Shown: positions 44,330 to 56,303, counted from the first letter of the stretch. The stretch: DNA of 64,000 nt from Azolla caroliniana (GCA_043228905.1 JBHGNT010000011.1:5952001-6016000); one strand, 5' to 3'. The notes: generated by a model not told the origin, from the letters alone. Numbers and translations are program-made.

Positions 44330-44455
44330 AATAGAACCAATAGATGAAGATGCAGGGGACCTTGTGGACCTAGAAGATGTATCAAAGTCTAAACATACAC
44401 ACGATTCAACGGAGCATGGATGTTATGTACACATAACGTTGGTGAGGGTAGGTCA
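44330..44455 (+). pseudogene. Possible C-terminal end of the ParB/methyltransferase-like gene
   Basis: Right after the Copia nest an open frame reads IEPIDEDAGDLVDLEDVSK and ends at a TAG near 44456. Its position on the far side of the nest would fit the continuation of the gene broken at 37568. No motif confirms this. Confidence 0.2.
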
Positions 44456-44459
44456 CTAA

Positions 44460-44790
44460 TATTTACATTAGTGAATGGTATGTTCACTAATGTTAAAATG
44501 GGGACTAATGATTGGATAGAAGGAATGGTAGGCGCATGCACTATCATGATTTGGACAACCAATGAATGGAGAGCCTTTTAGAAAGGCACATCTATTCAAG
44601 GGGCCTAGGAAAAGGTATAAATATGAGACTTTTAGCTACCCTTATAAGGACATGATACATCAGAAGGTTGTTGTCTTAGACACCAGTGGTGCGGACTAGG
44701 CTTTCGTCTCAACGATCGTGTTTATCTCTTCTGAGGTATTAGTCACCGGAGTAGGTTGGCTATGTCTAGATCATAGCTCGAGGGTGGTCG
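44460..44790. other. Spacer, no gene seen
   Basis: Non-coding text. CACTAAT/ATTAGTG inverted blocks occur at 44453-44500, and GGTATAAATATGAG at 44615 is TATA-like. Confidence 0.4.
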
Positions 44791-44791
44791 G

Positions 44792-45237
44792 TGTCATGAT
44801 ATGGCAAGACTCGAACCCATGACCTTATGTTACATGAGTCGAGCTCTTGACCATTAGACTATATGTTGTAATACGAAATATATTATTTTCATTTAAGTTT
44901 TACTATAGAAAATTGATGTATATTCCAGATTTCTCTGGAACATTCTAGAAACTTCAGGAGTACTCCTGAGAACACTATAAAAGGAGGCACAAGGCATTAT
45001 TTCGAACCAAATTGGTTCAACGCCATTCTTAAGCCTCCTAGCTACTATTGTATATTCCCTTAACATAATATATATCTTTTGTTATCCTCATTCTCTCTCT
45101 CTCTCTCTCTCACTCTTTCCTTCTCTCGAGGGTTCTACACCTCCCTTAATACTAATCCTCATCTTTTAGTACTAATTCCTTCTCTGTTTTAGTACTATTC
45201 TTGACAATACTTCTCTGTCTTAGTATTTCTCCTAACA
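44792..45237 (+). mobile_element. 5' LTR of Gypsy G1-c
   Basis: 446 bp from TGTCATGATATGG to CTCCTAACA. Antisense tRNA-like module at 44804-44872, TATA box CACTATAAAAGGAGG at 44973-44987, TTGGTTCAACGCC, CT tract 45095-45112. TGGACCGAATAT at 45241 is a possible primer site. Confidence 0.85.
44804..44872 (-). other. tRNA-like module antisense in LTR of G1-c
   Basis: Minus strand: TATAGTCTAATGGTCAAGAG (strong A box), about 25 bases, then CATGGGTTCGAGTCTTGCC (strong B box). Best-preserved example in the window, though I cannot fold a complete cloverleaf. Confidence 0.6.
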
Positions 45238-45333
45238 GTTTGGACCGAATATCCTCTCCTTCCTTCTCTTCCTTTATCTTCTTACTTCTCCCTCCCTTCA
45301 TACTAATTTCTTATTCCTCTTTTCTCTCATACT

Positions 45334-47527
45334 ATGGCCATTGTTAGCGCTCAAGAATATCAATCCGTTTTCTCATAGCTGCAATGCTTGAAAGAGAAGT
45401 TCCTTGCTTTGGAACAAGAAAATCAACAGTTGTTGGGGGGGATCTTCAACAAAGCTCCTTAGAAAAGCAGCAGACACAACGACAACATGGGGAACTAGTG
45501 GTACTCGTGCAACAACTCGAAGAAACCTTAGTAGTGATGCAACAACAAGGACCTAGTACGCAAGGGATTCATAAAGAACCCAAGATCAGCCTTCACATGA
45601 AATTCGATGGAACACGATCGCAGTTTAGAGGATTCCTTAATCAGGTACAATTAGTCATTCAAATGCATCCTTCTTGATATCCCACCGATGCATCACGAGT
45701 GGGACTAGTAGGCACGCTACTTAGTGGCATGGCTTTGACATGGTTCGTCTCCTTGTTAGAAAAAAGCTCTCCCTTGTTAAATAATTTCGAAGAGTTTATT
45801 ACCGAGTTTAAAGCCCATTTTGGATATACCGACAGTGTTAGAACAACAATCAACAAAATCCGAAGATTGCGCCAAGGTGAGCGGCCGACCTTGGCTTATG
45901 CTACGGATTTACCTCTTCTTGCCACCGATATTCCCTGGGATGACCAGGAACTAATGGAGCAATTTCGTTTTGCCCTAAGTAATGATGTTAAAGATTTACT
46001 CTTAACTTTCCCCGAGGAGCCAAAGTCATTGACAGAAGCAATCAGTCGTGCGGTGCGATGCGATAATCACCTCTTCAAACGACGTTTGGAACGTCAGTTC
46101 CAAATACCACAGACAAGATCGGAGCCCACCTACGCTTCAATCGTAGCAAAGCCTTTCCCAAGGGAGTCATTCAATACGTCTCCAATAAATAATCCGACTC
46201 CAATGGAAATCGACACCACACATCGTCGCGGACCACTATCGGAAGAAGAAAAGCAGTGATGCAGGGCAAATCGATTATGTCTTTATTGCGCTGGACCGGG
46301 GCATATTTTAGTGAATTGGCCCCCATTGGCTGAAATTCTTGTAGGTGTGTCTGATAGTCCTAATAGACCAAGCCTTTCAAACAAATTTGAAATCCTTAGT
46401 CAACTAGAAGAAGAGTTAAACGATTAAGTCCAACCAAAATAGGAGTCGTTTGGTTGGACAACCCTAGATCTGTGCAGCCCATTAGTGGTTCCATTTCCTC
46501 TAAGCAAGTTAGCAAATGTGTTCTTAGCTAATGTGATTGTTAGTACTAAAAGTACTCCAGTACATGTCTTAGCACTCTTAGATTCCGGAGCCAACTCTTG
46601 CTTCATGGATAGGAATTTTGCCCAAGCTCATCAGATATCCCTAAAGAAACTCCCATGTCCAACCTCTGTATTAGTCATTGATGGTCATCCCATTGCTTCC
46701 GGGAATATTATAGAAGAGTCAAAACCGGTTAATATTGTCCTAGATATAACTTAGCATGTGTAGTATCATTTAATATAATTAGTATCCTAGAACATCCCAT
46801 TGTTTTGGGATTACCATGGTTCGAATTACATAACCCAACCATAGATTGGAGAACAAGAGAAATATGGTGTCGACAAACCCAAGGATCTACTCATAAGATT
46901 GCAACCATTTCACTCCATCAGTTGTGTGAGGAAGGACGCAAGGAAGAAATGTTTCTCTTCACAATATCAGTAAACCCCTCTAGTATCAATAAAGAGGAGT
47001 CCACCGTTCATCTTCCAGAGAAGTATCGTCATTATGTCGATGTGTTCGATAAAGTACGAGCTAATATGCTTCCTCACCATCGACTGTATGATTGCCCCAT
47101 CGATTTACAACCGGGAAAAGAGCCACCATGGGGACCAATCTACAATTTGTCATCAACTGAGCTAGAAGTCCTTCGAGCCTATATAGAGGAGAACTTGGCA
47201 AGTGGTTTCATTTGACATTCAAAATCTCCAGCCGGCACACCCATTTTCTTCGTCAAGAAAAATAATGGATCACTTCATCTCGTCGTAGATTACCATGGGT
47301 TGAATAAAGTCACCATCAGGAATAGGTATGCACTTCCCCTTATCTCAAGTCTTTTAGAACGGATCAATGGTGCAAAGTTCTTCACAAAGATCAACTTACG
47401 AGGAGCGTATAACCTCGTACGGATCCAACCAGGAGATGAATGGAAGACTGCGTTTCGCACCAGATATGGGCACTTCGAGTATACGGTCATGCCATTCGGC
47501 CTCACTAATGCGCCAACTGTCTTCTAG
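45334..47527 (+). pseudogene. Gypsy G1-c gag, protease and first half of RT
   Basis: ATG at 45334 opens gag (MAIVSAQEYQS; coiled-coil part LALEQENQQLL). A frameshift near a G-run at 45436 and TGA at 45675-45677 and 46258-46260 break it; the sister copy has Arg at both TGA sites. The knuckle CLYCAGPGHILVNW has lost its last Cys (W). Protease: ALLDSGANSCFMD at about 46573-46611. [47 protein letters not shown] (usual DLRGAYN Asp is Asn), [12 protein letters not shown]. It ends at 47527 before the YxDD box, where the text turns into the minus strand of another copy. Confidence 0.88.
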
Positions 47528-50500
47528 CCATGTGCCATCTTAGTATATCAATCAACGACGGTTAAGATAACATTGAAACCCTTCGAGACTGGAAGATCAG
47601 TGATAAAATGAAGCCAAATGGACTACCACGGCTTACTTGGAATTGGTAAGGATTCCAACAAGCCATATGGATGATGTCGTGGCATCTTTGCTCGGCAACA
47701 AGCATCACAGATCTGAACATAGTCGTCGACAAAACGTCGCATATGAGGCCACCAAAAGGATCTTCGAACTAGATCCAACGTCTTAGTACTACCGAAATGT
47801 CCAACAGTATGGGTGTTGTGACAATTTTGGACGATTTAAAGGTGACAGGAGCAATCGGGAACATACACGATCTATTTAAAGAATAATAAACCATCATGAT
47901 ATTCGAATTGTTGGTAGTCCATACTTGGTTGTTGAGACTGGGAACAGGATGCCCGAGAGGCATCAAGTTGGGCTAGAATGGCTTGAGCAAAACTATCTAT
48001 CTTCAAGTTGGCACGTATGGCATCAATAATCCAGGAATCCAGTGGAGTGTGAAAAATCCGTGTTGTGTGCAATCGTGTTGGTCCCAAGATTACCTGCTTT
48101 TGGTTATCAAATGCTGAATCACCTGGACGAGGTGCAAGATATGAACATAGCGATAGTGCATCTGCTTTTCCTTGCTGTTTCCCCAGCTGATATGTGATTT
48201 TGAAGTCAAAACGTGTGAAGAATTGTGCCCACCGAGCTTGCAGTCGATTTAGTACACGAGCGTTTTGGAAGTAAGTAAGATTTTTGTGATCACAAAAGAC
48301 GATGACTTGATGAGGAGAGCCCTCTAAGAAGTGCCGCCATTGCACAAATGAATCCACAATGGCTAATAACTCCTTATCATGTATCTCGTAGTTAATTTCC
48401 ACAGCATCAAATTTGTGGGAGTGGAAAGCCACATGATGTAACTTTTCTTTATCTCCTTGTTGTGAAAGGATGCTACTGAGGGCAAAATCCGATGCGTCGG
48501 CCTCCATGATGAATGGTTTGTTTATATCCACATGAGCTAGAATAGGAGCTGATGTAAAGGCTTTCTTAAGATGCATAAAAGCCATGTCCGCTTCATTGGA
48601 CCAAAGAAATGACTGTCCTTTCTTGGTAAGCTATGTGAGAGGTAAAATAATCTTCGAGTAATCTTGTATAAACTTGCGGTAAAAGTTAGCAAAGCCTAGG
48701 AAATATTGCACATCTTGTAACGAACGTGGAGTTTGCCACTCTAGCACAGTTTGGACTTTAGCTGGATCCATGGAGATGCCTTTTGAGGAGATGACATAGC
48801 CTAGAAAATCCACTTGCTTGCAGTCAAAGCTACATTTTTCTAGTCGGAGAATCATGCTCCTCTTGGGTCTTCAAATAAAGACCATGCAATCAGAGTCGTT
48901 TAAGTTCTAATAGTATCGGAGAATCATGCTCCTCTTGGCTCTTCGAATAAAGTCCATGCTCTCGGAGTCGTTTAAGTACTAATAGTACATGAGAATCATG
49001 CTCCTCTTAGGTCTTCGAATAAATCAATTCATCATCCAAATAGATGATCAAACAGATATCCAAGAGATCTCTGAATATATCATTTGTCATGTGTTGGATG
49101 ACTGCAGGCGCATTGGTTAGACTGAACGGCATAATAGTATACTCGAAGTGCCCATATTGGGTGCAAAAAGCAGTCTTCCATTCGTCTCCCGATCGGATCC
49201 ACATGAGGTTATATGCTCCTTGTAAGTCGATTTTTGTAAAAAACTTGGCACCATTTACAAGTTCTAATAGACTTGATATAAGGGGAAGTGCATACCTATT
49301 CTGAATGGTGATCTTATTCAAGCCGCGGTAATCAATGATGAGACGAAGGGATCCATCTTTCTTTTTGACAAAGAAAATGGTTGCACCGGCCGGAGATTTC
49401 GAATGACGAATAAACCCGCTTGCCAAATTCTCTTCTATATAGGCTCGAAGGACTTCCAACTCGGTTGCTGACAAGTTGTAAATCGGTCCCCACAGTGGCT
49501 CTATTCCTGGTTGTAAATCGATGGGACAATCATAGGCACAATGATGAGGAAGAGTACCCGTTTTGACCTTGTCAAATACATTGGCATAAGGATGATATTT
49601 CGAGGGAAGTTGAACTAAGGATTCTTTTTTAATAGTGCTGGAAGGATGTACTGATATTGCAAGTAGAAACATTGACTCCTTGTGTCCTTCTTCGCGTAAT
49701 TGATGGAGCGAAATGGTCGAAACTCGATGAGTAGATTCTCGGGGTTGTCGATACCGAACTTCTCTTGTTCTCCAATCTATGTCTGGATTATGTACCTCAA
49801 ACCAAGGTAATCCTAGGACAATGGGATGCTCTGGACTACTAATTATATTAAATGAAGCTATCTAGGGCAACCTAAATGGGTTCTGACTCTTCTACGATAT
49901 TCCCAGAAGCAATGGGACGACCATCAATGACTACTACAGATGCGGGGCAAGGAAGTTTTCTTAAGGATATCTGAGAAGCTTGGGCAAAAGTCTGATCCAT
50001 GAAACAGGAATTGGCTCCGGAATCTAAAAGTGCTAAGACATGTACTGGAGGGGTACTTTTAGTACTAATGATGACTTTGGCTAAGAACACATTGCTAACT
50101 TGCTAAGAGGGAATGGAAGTACTAATGAGCTGCATAGATCTAGGGCTGTCCAACCAAACGGCTCCTATTTTGGCTGGACTTAGTCGTTTAACTCTTCCTC
50201 TAATTGACTAAGGATTTCAAATTTGTTTGAGATACTTGGACTATCAATACTATTAATAATATCAGACACTCCTAAGGGAATTAACTTGGGTTTATCACAT
50301 GATATGATTTGATTGACTTGTCTTCTTGGCCTATGGGGACAGTTGATGGCGATATGCCCTGGTTCACCGCAATAAAGACATAATCGATTTGCACATCGTC
50401 GTTGCTTTTCTTCTTTCGATAACGGGCCACGTCGACGCATGGTGTCGATCTCCATCAGCGTCAGAGTATTTGCCTGAGATACATCTCGTGCAACCGGTTT

Positions 50501-51209
50501 AGCTGCGATTGAGGCGTATGTGGACTCTGCCTAGTTCATGGCATTTGAAATTGACATTCCGAACGTCGTTCGAAAAGGCGGTTGTTGCATCGGACCGCTC
50601 GACTGATTGCTTCTGTAAGTGATTTTGGTTCTTTGGGAAAAATTAAAAGTAAAGCTTTGACGTCGTTGCGCAGGCCGTAGCGGAATTGCTCCATTAGTGC
50701 TTGATCATCCTAGGGGATATCTGAGGTGAGTAGACGGAAATCCACCAGAATCGTCGGATTTTGTTGATCGTCGTCCTAATGTTGTCGGTATCTCCAAAGC
50801 AAGCTTTAAATTCGCTAATAAAGTCTTCAAAGTTATTAAGAAAGGGATATTGTTTTTCCAAAAGCGGAGTGAACCATGCCAAGGCTGAGCCGCTAAGCAA
50901 CATGCCTATTAGGCCTACTCGGGATGCATCAGTGGCGTATCGGGAAGGATGCATTTGCATGACTAAGTGTACCTGATTAAGGAATCCTCTAAATTGTGAG
51001 CACATTCCATCGAATTTCACATGAAGACCAATTGTGGGCGCTTTATGAAGTCCTTGGGGACTTGATCCTTGTTGTTGTAATGCTACGATGGTTGCTTCGA
51101 GTTGTTGTACGCATAAACGCTAACTCCCCATGTTGTTGTTGCGTTTGCTGTTTTTCTAAAGCTATTTGTTGAAGATCCCCTAACAATCGTTGGTTTTCTT
51201 GTTCAAACT
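47528..51209 (-). pseudogene. Gypsy G1-d gag-pol on the opposite strand, ending inside integrase
   Basis: Read downward from 51209: gag (EQENQRLLGDLQQ, then MKFDGMCSQFRGFLNQ at 51020), CCHC knuckle [14 protein letters not shown] at about 50334-50375, protease LLDSGANSCFMD at about 49995-50030, RT with GPIYNLSATELEVLRAY, TKIDLQGAYNL, MPFSLTNAPAV and IYLDDELIYSKT (YLDD at about 49020-49040), RNase H with HDKELLAIVDSFVQWRHFLEG and CDHKNLTYFQNA, H2C2 integrase region, and integrase core to TKMAHG at 47528. Damage: 72-bp tandem expansion after YLDD, stops and frameshifts. gag starts abruptly after the LTR, so the leader and first gag codons are deleted. Confidence 0.88.
48847..49012 (-). repeat. 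In-frame 72-bp tandem repeat in RT (about 2.3 copies)
   Basis: GAGAATCATGCTCCTCTT occurs at 48847, 48919 and 48991, spacing 72 and 72, that is 24 codons. The repeated protein piece covers the YSKTQEEH..LVLKRLRE segment after the YLDD box. Confidence 0.93.
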
Positions 51210-51296
51210 GTCAGGAATAGTACTAAAACAGAGAGACAATTAATACTAGAGAAGGGAAGTACTATTAGTACTAAGAGGATGGATTGCGTAAGACTC

Positions 51297-51349
<53 letters not shown>

Positions 51350-51350
51350 C

Positions 51351-51391
<41 letters not shown>

Positions 51392-51660
51392 ATGATAACA
51401 GATGATATATTATGTGAAGAGTAAGTACAAATAGCTGTGAGGCTTAAGACTGGCGTTGAACCAATTTGGTTCGAAATAATGCCTTGTGCCTCTTTTTATA
51501 GTGTTCTCAAGAATAGTCCTGAAGCTTCTAAACTGTTTCAGAGAAATCTGGAATATACAATAATTTTCTATAGTAAAACCTAAATGAAAATAATATCCTA
51601 CGTATTACAATACATAATGTAATGGTCAAGAGCTCGACCCATGTAACATAAGGTCATGGA
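51209..51660 (-). mobile_element. LTR of Gypsy G1-d, truncated at its 5' end
   Basis: Reverse complement of the 44792 LTR, with a long GA tract at 51298-51388 and the A-box half of the tRNA-like module (TAATGGTCAAGAGC at 51620). It stops at GGTCATGG (51660), inside the tRNA-like module, where it meets another LTR head-on. Confidence 0.85.
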
Positions 51661-52013
51661 ACATTTAAGTTTTACTATAGAAAATTGATGTATATGCCAG
51701 ATTTCTCTGGAACATTCTAGAAACTACAAGAATACTCCTGAGAACACTATAAAAGGAGGCACAAGACATTATTTCGAACCAAATCAGTTCAACGCCAGTC
51801 TTAAGCCTCCTAGCTACTATTGTATATTCCCTTAACATAATATATATCTTTTGTTATCCTCATTCTCTCTCTCTCTCTCACTCACTCACTCTTTCCTTCT
51901 CTCGAGAGTTCTACACCTCCCTTAGTACTAATCCTCATATTTTAGTACTAATTCCTTCTCTATTTTAGTACTGTTCTTGACATTATTTCTCTGTCTTAGT
52001 ACTGCTCCGCACA
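51661..52013 (+). mobile_element. G1-family LTR, plus strand, missing its first about 100 bp
   Basis: Begins at ACATTTAAGTTTTACTATAG, which corresponds to position 44892 of the full LTR, and runs to CCGCACA at 52013. TATA box CACTATAAAAGG at about 51748. Confidence 0.8.
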
Positions 52014-52099
52014 GTCGGGTGGAACGGGTTCTTCTATCCACTCTATTTTCCTTCTTTTACTTCACTTTGGTTTATTGATTAGTAATAGACTCTTAACAG

Positions 52100-52111
52100 T
52101 GGTATCAGAGC
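52100..52111 (+). other. Primer-binding site (initiator tRNA-Met type)
   Basis: TGGTATCAGAGC after CTCTTAACAG. It lies 86 bases beyond the recognizable LTR end, so the LTR of this element may have a different or longer tail. Confidence 0.85.
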
Positions 52112-53767
52112 ATTTACTAACAATTTTTTTTTTGTTGTTTTGATGTTTTTTGCGTGTGAGTGATGGGGATCTAACAAGGCTCGTCATGCTCTTCTCAGGA
52201 TCAAAACAACACTCTAAACCCGATATTCTTCTTTCTATGATGCGTTCTTGTTGGTCGAATCAATTTTGTATTACGTTTTCTTTTCTTTTCTTTCTTCTTT
52301 CTACCATGATACGATTTTAATTATTATTGTGCATCAAGCCGAGTGTATTTGCACTAATCGCACATGCTTAACTCATGGCTCTTTTGTATATGGCGATGTA
52401 TCTCCTATGCTCCCCTCTCTTGAGCCATCTCTTACGATAATAATTATTCTTGTGCATCGGGTCGAGCGTGTTTGCCCTAATCCCACACACTCACCTCATG
52501 GCCCTTTTGCATATGATGTTCAGTATGCCACTCTTCCCTTTATTGAACCATCACTTGACTGATTCTATGGGATGTTGTGGTCTTGACGAGGTGTATGTCG
52601 CCTACCTATGCCACTCTACCCTCTATTGAGCCATCACTTGGCCGATTCTATGGGGTGTTGTGGCCTTAACAAGGTATATGTCGCTTACATATGCCACTTT
52701 ACTCTTTATTGAGCCATCAATTGGCCGATTCTAGGGAGATGTGGTGGTCTTGAGGAGGTGCATGTTGACTACCTTAGGGTTTCATACCTTAAGGCATGCT
52801 TAATGTTCATACATGTAATTGATTATTATTCTAATTAATTTCTAATTACACAAATTTTCGTTTCACTTTTGTATGATTTTCTAGTCATTGTTATTTACCC
52901 ACCCACAATTAACTCTCTTTCTTGCCCTTATTTTGTCTTCATCTAGACACTATCTATGTACGTTTAATGGTGTAACGATTCATGTAGACTATTTTTTAAT
53001 ATTGACTGGGCATCATGCCGTTTTTTGAACGATTTTTTCCAGCGGCTCATCTAGGTTTAACTCATATTATCGAGCCTTAGAACTCGAGTAAAACCACATG
53101 AGTTCCCCTATTCATATTTTACTCATAGATTTGAGTTCTACATCTTTGCGCACAACACCACCGCCACTTCTATCAATTTGTGGCTTATGTCACAATTGTG
53201 CAAATTACAACCACCATATTGGGATGTATATGTGCATACCTCGCACCATCCATTTATTTGTGACATTTTTTTAGTAGGTAACACATGGGTTTTTTGACCC
53301 TTGTTTTCGTCACTGCTTGATTCTTATGGGTAGTGCCTTATTTTATCGTTTTTTTCATAACATTTGCTTGCGTCGCAAGATTAGAATATTACTTGCGAGT
53401 GCACTTGTTTTTTCACGTAATAGACTTTCTCAACCATATCAATACATGTTGGGTTGGCATTCTAATATAAGGCTAACTAGGAAACTACATTGATGTTAGA
53501 ACCATGGTTGACCCTCAGGGAGCCGCCATGATTATTCAAGATACAGATCCGAGAAAGACATCTTAGCTATGTTTTCCCCCATGGTTTTTAAAACACCATA
53601 GTGTTACCATAGTTATCGGAGCTCGAATCACATCTCATATGTCTAGAGGGGTAAAGACGTGAGAGGCTTTCTTGGTAAAGTTCTTCCAATCAAAATTTCA
53701 AGCATTCATTTTGCTTGTGTATTTTCTGAACCTCCTTATTTATATTGCATAACCACAGCTTGCATCA
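52112..53767 (+). other. Long untranslated leader of a retrotransposon, with tandem repeats
   Basis: No gene. Two repeat systems: an imperfect pair with offset 123 bp (GTGCATC.. at 52329 and 52452) and three copies of an 83-bp unit (TATGCCACT.. at 52524, 52607, 52690), each with TTGAGCCATCACTTGGCCGATT-like text. Confidence 0.6.
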
Positions 53768-54655
53768 TGGAACAAGTTTTGAACGTTGTTGGAGCAATCT
53801 CTCCGACTAAGACCTCTCAACTCCAATCCGCATCTCGCACACAAATTGAGATCACTATTGAGCAATTACTCACTACTACCTTGACTCAATTGGTCGAAAT
53901 GAGGCAGACCAATATGGCATTGGAAAAGCAATTCCAAGAATTGACTATTAAGTCCAAGAAAGAAGGTGAGCCTTCTTTCGTAGTAACACCATTCAAGGGA
54001 GATAAGAAAGAAAGAACCGAGGAGGTCATTAACACTTGGCTTGGTCATTGGGAGTCTCACTTTGAGCTCCACCCCAAGCCCAATGTTGTAAAATTGGTTA
54101 TGTCAGTCGTGAGTTAGGTGGCCAAGCTGCTGCTTCGTGGTGCAACCTAAGGACTGCAAAGAACTTACCCACAACTTGGGATGGTTTCGTTGATGTTTTT
54201 AAGAAACAGTTTTTGTAGCCACCTTCTCAAACTGAACAAGCACAACACTTGCTCACGTTGTCGAGTAAGCCATTTACCTCTCTCAAGGATTATGTGCATC
54301 ATGCTCGGACCAAGATCCAAAAATCGGGACTTACGGGTGAGAAATGGTTTGTTGTTTTCTTTTTGAATGGTATTCCTAATGGGGATTACCATTGGATTGT
54401 CCATAACAAGGACCCCACAACTTTTGAGGAAGCCATCAACATTGTACTTCGGTATCATAGGACTTCCAAGAAAGACCACAATAAACCTAAGTTCGCCAAA
54501 ACTCCAAATGTCAAGTTCATTGGGAAACGTAAGCAATCCAATGACACTCTTGATGTGACTCCAATAAACCTAACCTCTTCTGTGCATATTCCAAGAAGCG
54601 GGGCCACACAAAGGATACCTGTCGTCGTCTTGAGAGGAAGTCAATGAACACCCCT
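53768..54655 (+). pseudogene. Retrotransposon gag (Gypsy type) upstream of the Copia fragment
   Basis: ATG at 53768. A coiled-coil start (LTQLVEMRQTNMALEKQFQEL), then the gag domain: FKGDKKERTEEVINTWL, LGGQAAASWCNLR, FVDVFKKQFL, KDYVHHARTKIQ, FFLNGIPNGDYHW. Frameshift near 54110 (VSxLGG) and a TAG near 54217. It is unlike the Copia gag elsewhere in the window and unlike G1 gag. Confidence 0.7.
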
Positions 54656-54739
54656 CCTCAAGACAAATCTACGAGTTACACAGGTGAGTCTTTTGATGTT
54701 GTTGAAGTTTATACCAACCACCGGCTGACAAGCAAAACC

Positions 54740-56277
54740 AAACCTCCTTCCAGGCAAGACCACCGATGAGACAGAATGCACCACTGGAGCTGGTGCATAC
54801 CGATGTGTGTCAAGTGGACAGGAAGTCACATGCCGGATCGCAATACTTTGTGACGTTCATAGATGACCACAGCCGGAAGTTGTGGGTCTCACCACTGAAG
54901 ACAAAGGATCAGGTGTTGTCCATCTTCAAGGAACTCCACAAGAGAGTGGAAAGAGAAACCGGTCGGAAGCTGAAGGCGGTTCGAGTAGAGAATAGAGGAG
55001 AATATTGGGGGTAGTTCGAGGAGTACTACCGGTCCAAGGGAATCCGGCTCGAATTCACCTTGCCGAAGACGCTGGAATTGAACGGGTTGGCTGAACAGAT
55101 GAACCGGACCATAATGGAGAGAGTCTGAAGCATGCTAGCACATGCAAAGTTACCCATGACGTTTTGGGTTGAGGCGTTGACTCACCTCAGAAAGTATGAA
55201 CCAGTAAAGATGTATCTTACTGTCATCTAAAGGTGTTCAGGTGTCTCGCATATGTGCATGTTGCAAATGACAAGAGAGCAAAGCTGGATCCGAAGTCAAG
55301 GCTATGCATATTTCTTGGATACGGCAATGATGAGTTCGGGTACCGGGTGTGGGATCTGGTCGACAAGAAGGTGTTTTGGAGTTGGGACATGGTTTTTATG
55401 GAAGATAGCACCATTGCCAACTGGGAGTCAAAGAAGAAGAAGATGGACTCAGGATCGATCATAGGAGACCGGTTTGAGCACACAAGGATTTACCCGATTG
55501 GAAACTGGATGTTAGTCGGTAACCGGATGACACTCGATGAAATGGCCGAATTCAGAAAAGAAACCGAACCGACTGAAGAAGAAGAAGAAGAAGACACTTG
55601 AACCGGACAAGATCCCGAATCAGATTCCGATGAGGAACAAACGGACAAACCGGTAGTTAGAATCGGTAGAGAGAAGAGCCCCTTGGAGATTTCCGGATGT
55701 AGAGCATGTGTTGCTAACCGATGATGGGGAACCGGAAAGCTTCGAAGAAGCAAAGAGAGACACCCGTAGTTGCAAGTGGTTGAGTGCCATGCAGGACGAG
55801 ATGGATTCCCTGCATGAGAACCACACATACAAACTGACGGAGTTGCCGTAAGGAAAGAGGGCCCTCCGGAACAAGTGGGTGTACAAGCTGAAACCGAGAG
55901 ACGCCAGAAATCCACCAAGGTACAAAGCTCGGATCATGGTGAAGGCGTTCCAGCAGAAGAAAGGAGTGGATTTCGACGAGATCTTGGCCCCGGTAGTAAA
56001 GATGACATGCATCCAGATGGTATTGAGCATAGTGGCAAGCATGGACCTCCAGGTAGAGCAACTGGACATTAAGACCTACATGGTGACCTCGAAGAAGAGA
56101 TCTAAATGCATCAATCGGAAGGATTTGAGAGGAAAGTGAAGGAGCACCTAGTATGCCGGTTGAAGAAGAGCTTATACGGATTGTAACATGCCCCCTGACA
56201 ATGGTACCGGAAGTTCGACTCCTTCATGACCGACCATGGGTACCACAAGATGCAAGTTGATCCCTAAACATGTATAT
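54740..56277 (+). pseudogene. Copia integrase and partial RT, fused behind a foreign gag
   Basis: From about 54740: integrase PLELVHTDVCQVD (first Asp), FIDDHSRKLWV, RVENRGEYW (second catalytic Asp is Glu), LNGLAEQMNRTIMERV (Glu kept). Then CLAYVHVANDKRAKLD, IFLGYGNDEFGY, and RT from AMQDEMDSLHENHTYKL through NKWVYKLKPRDARNPPRYKAR and LDIKTYMV to MTDHGYHKM, where it ends at 56277 before the YVDD box. TAG and TGA stops at about 55012, 55126 and 55850. Gag-pre-integrase and protease are absent. Confidence 0.85.
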
Positions 56278-56303
56278 GTGAATACGTATTTGAGTATATG
56301 TAT

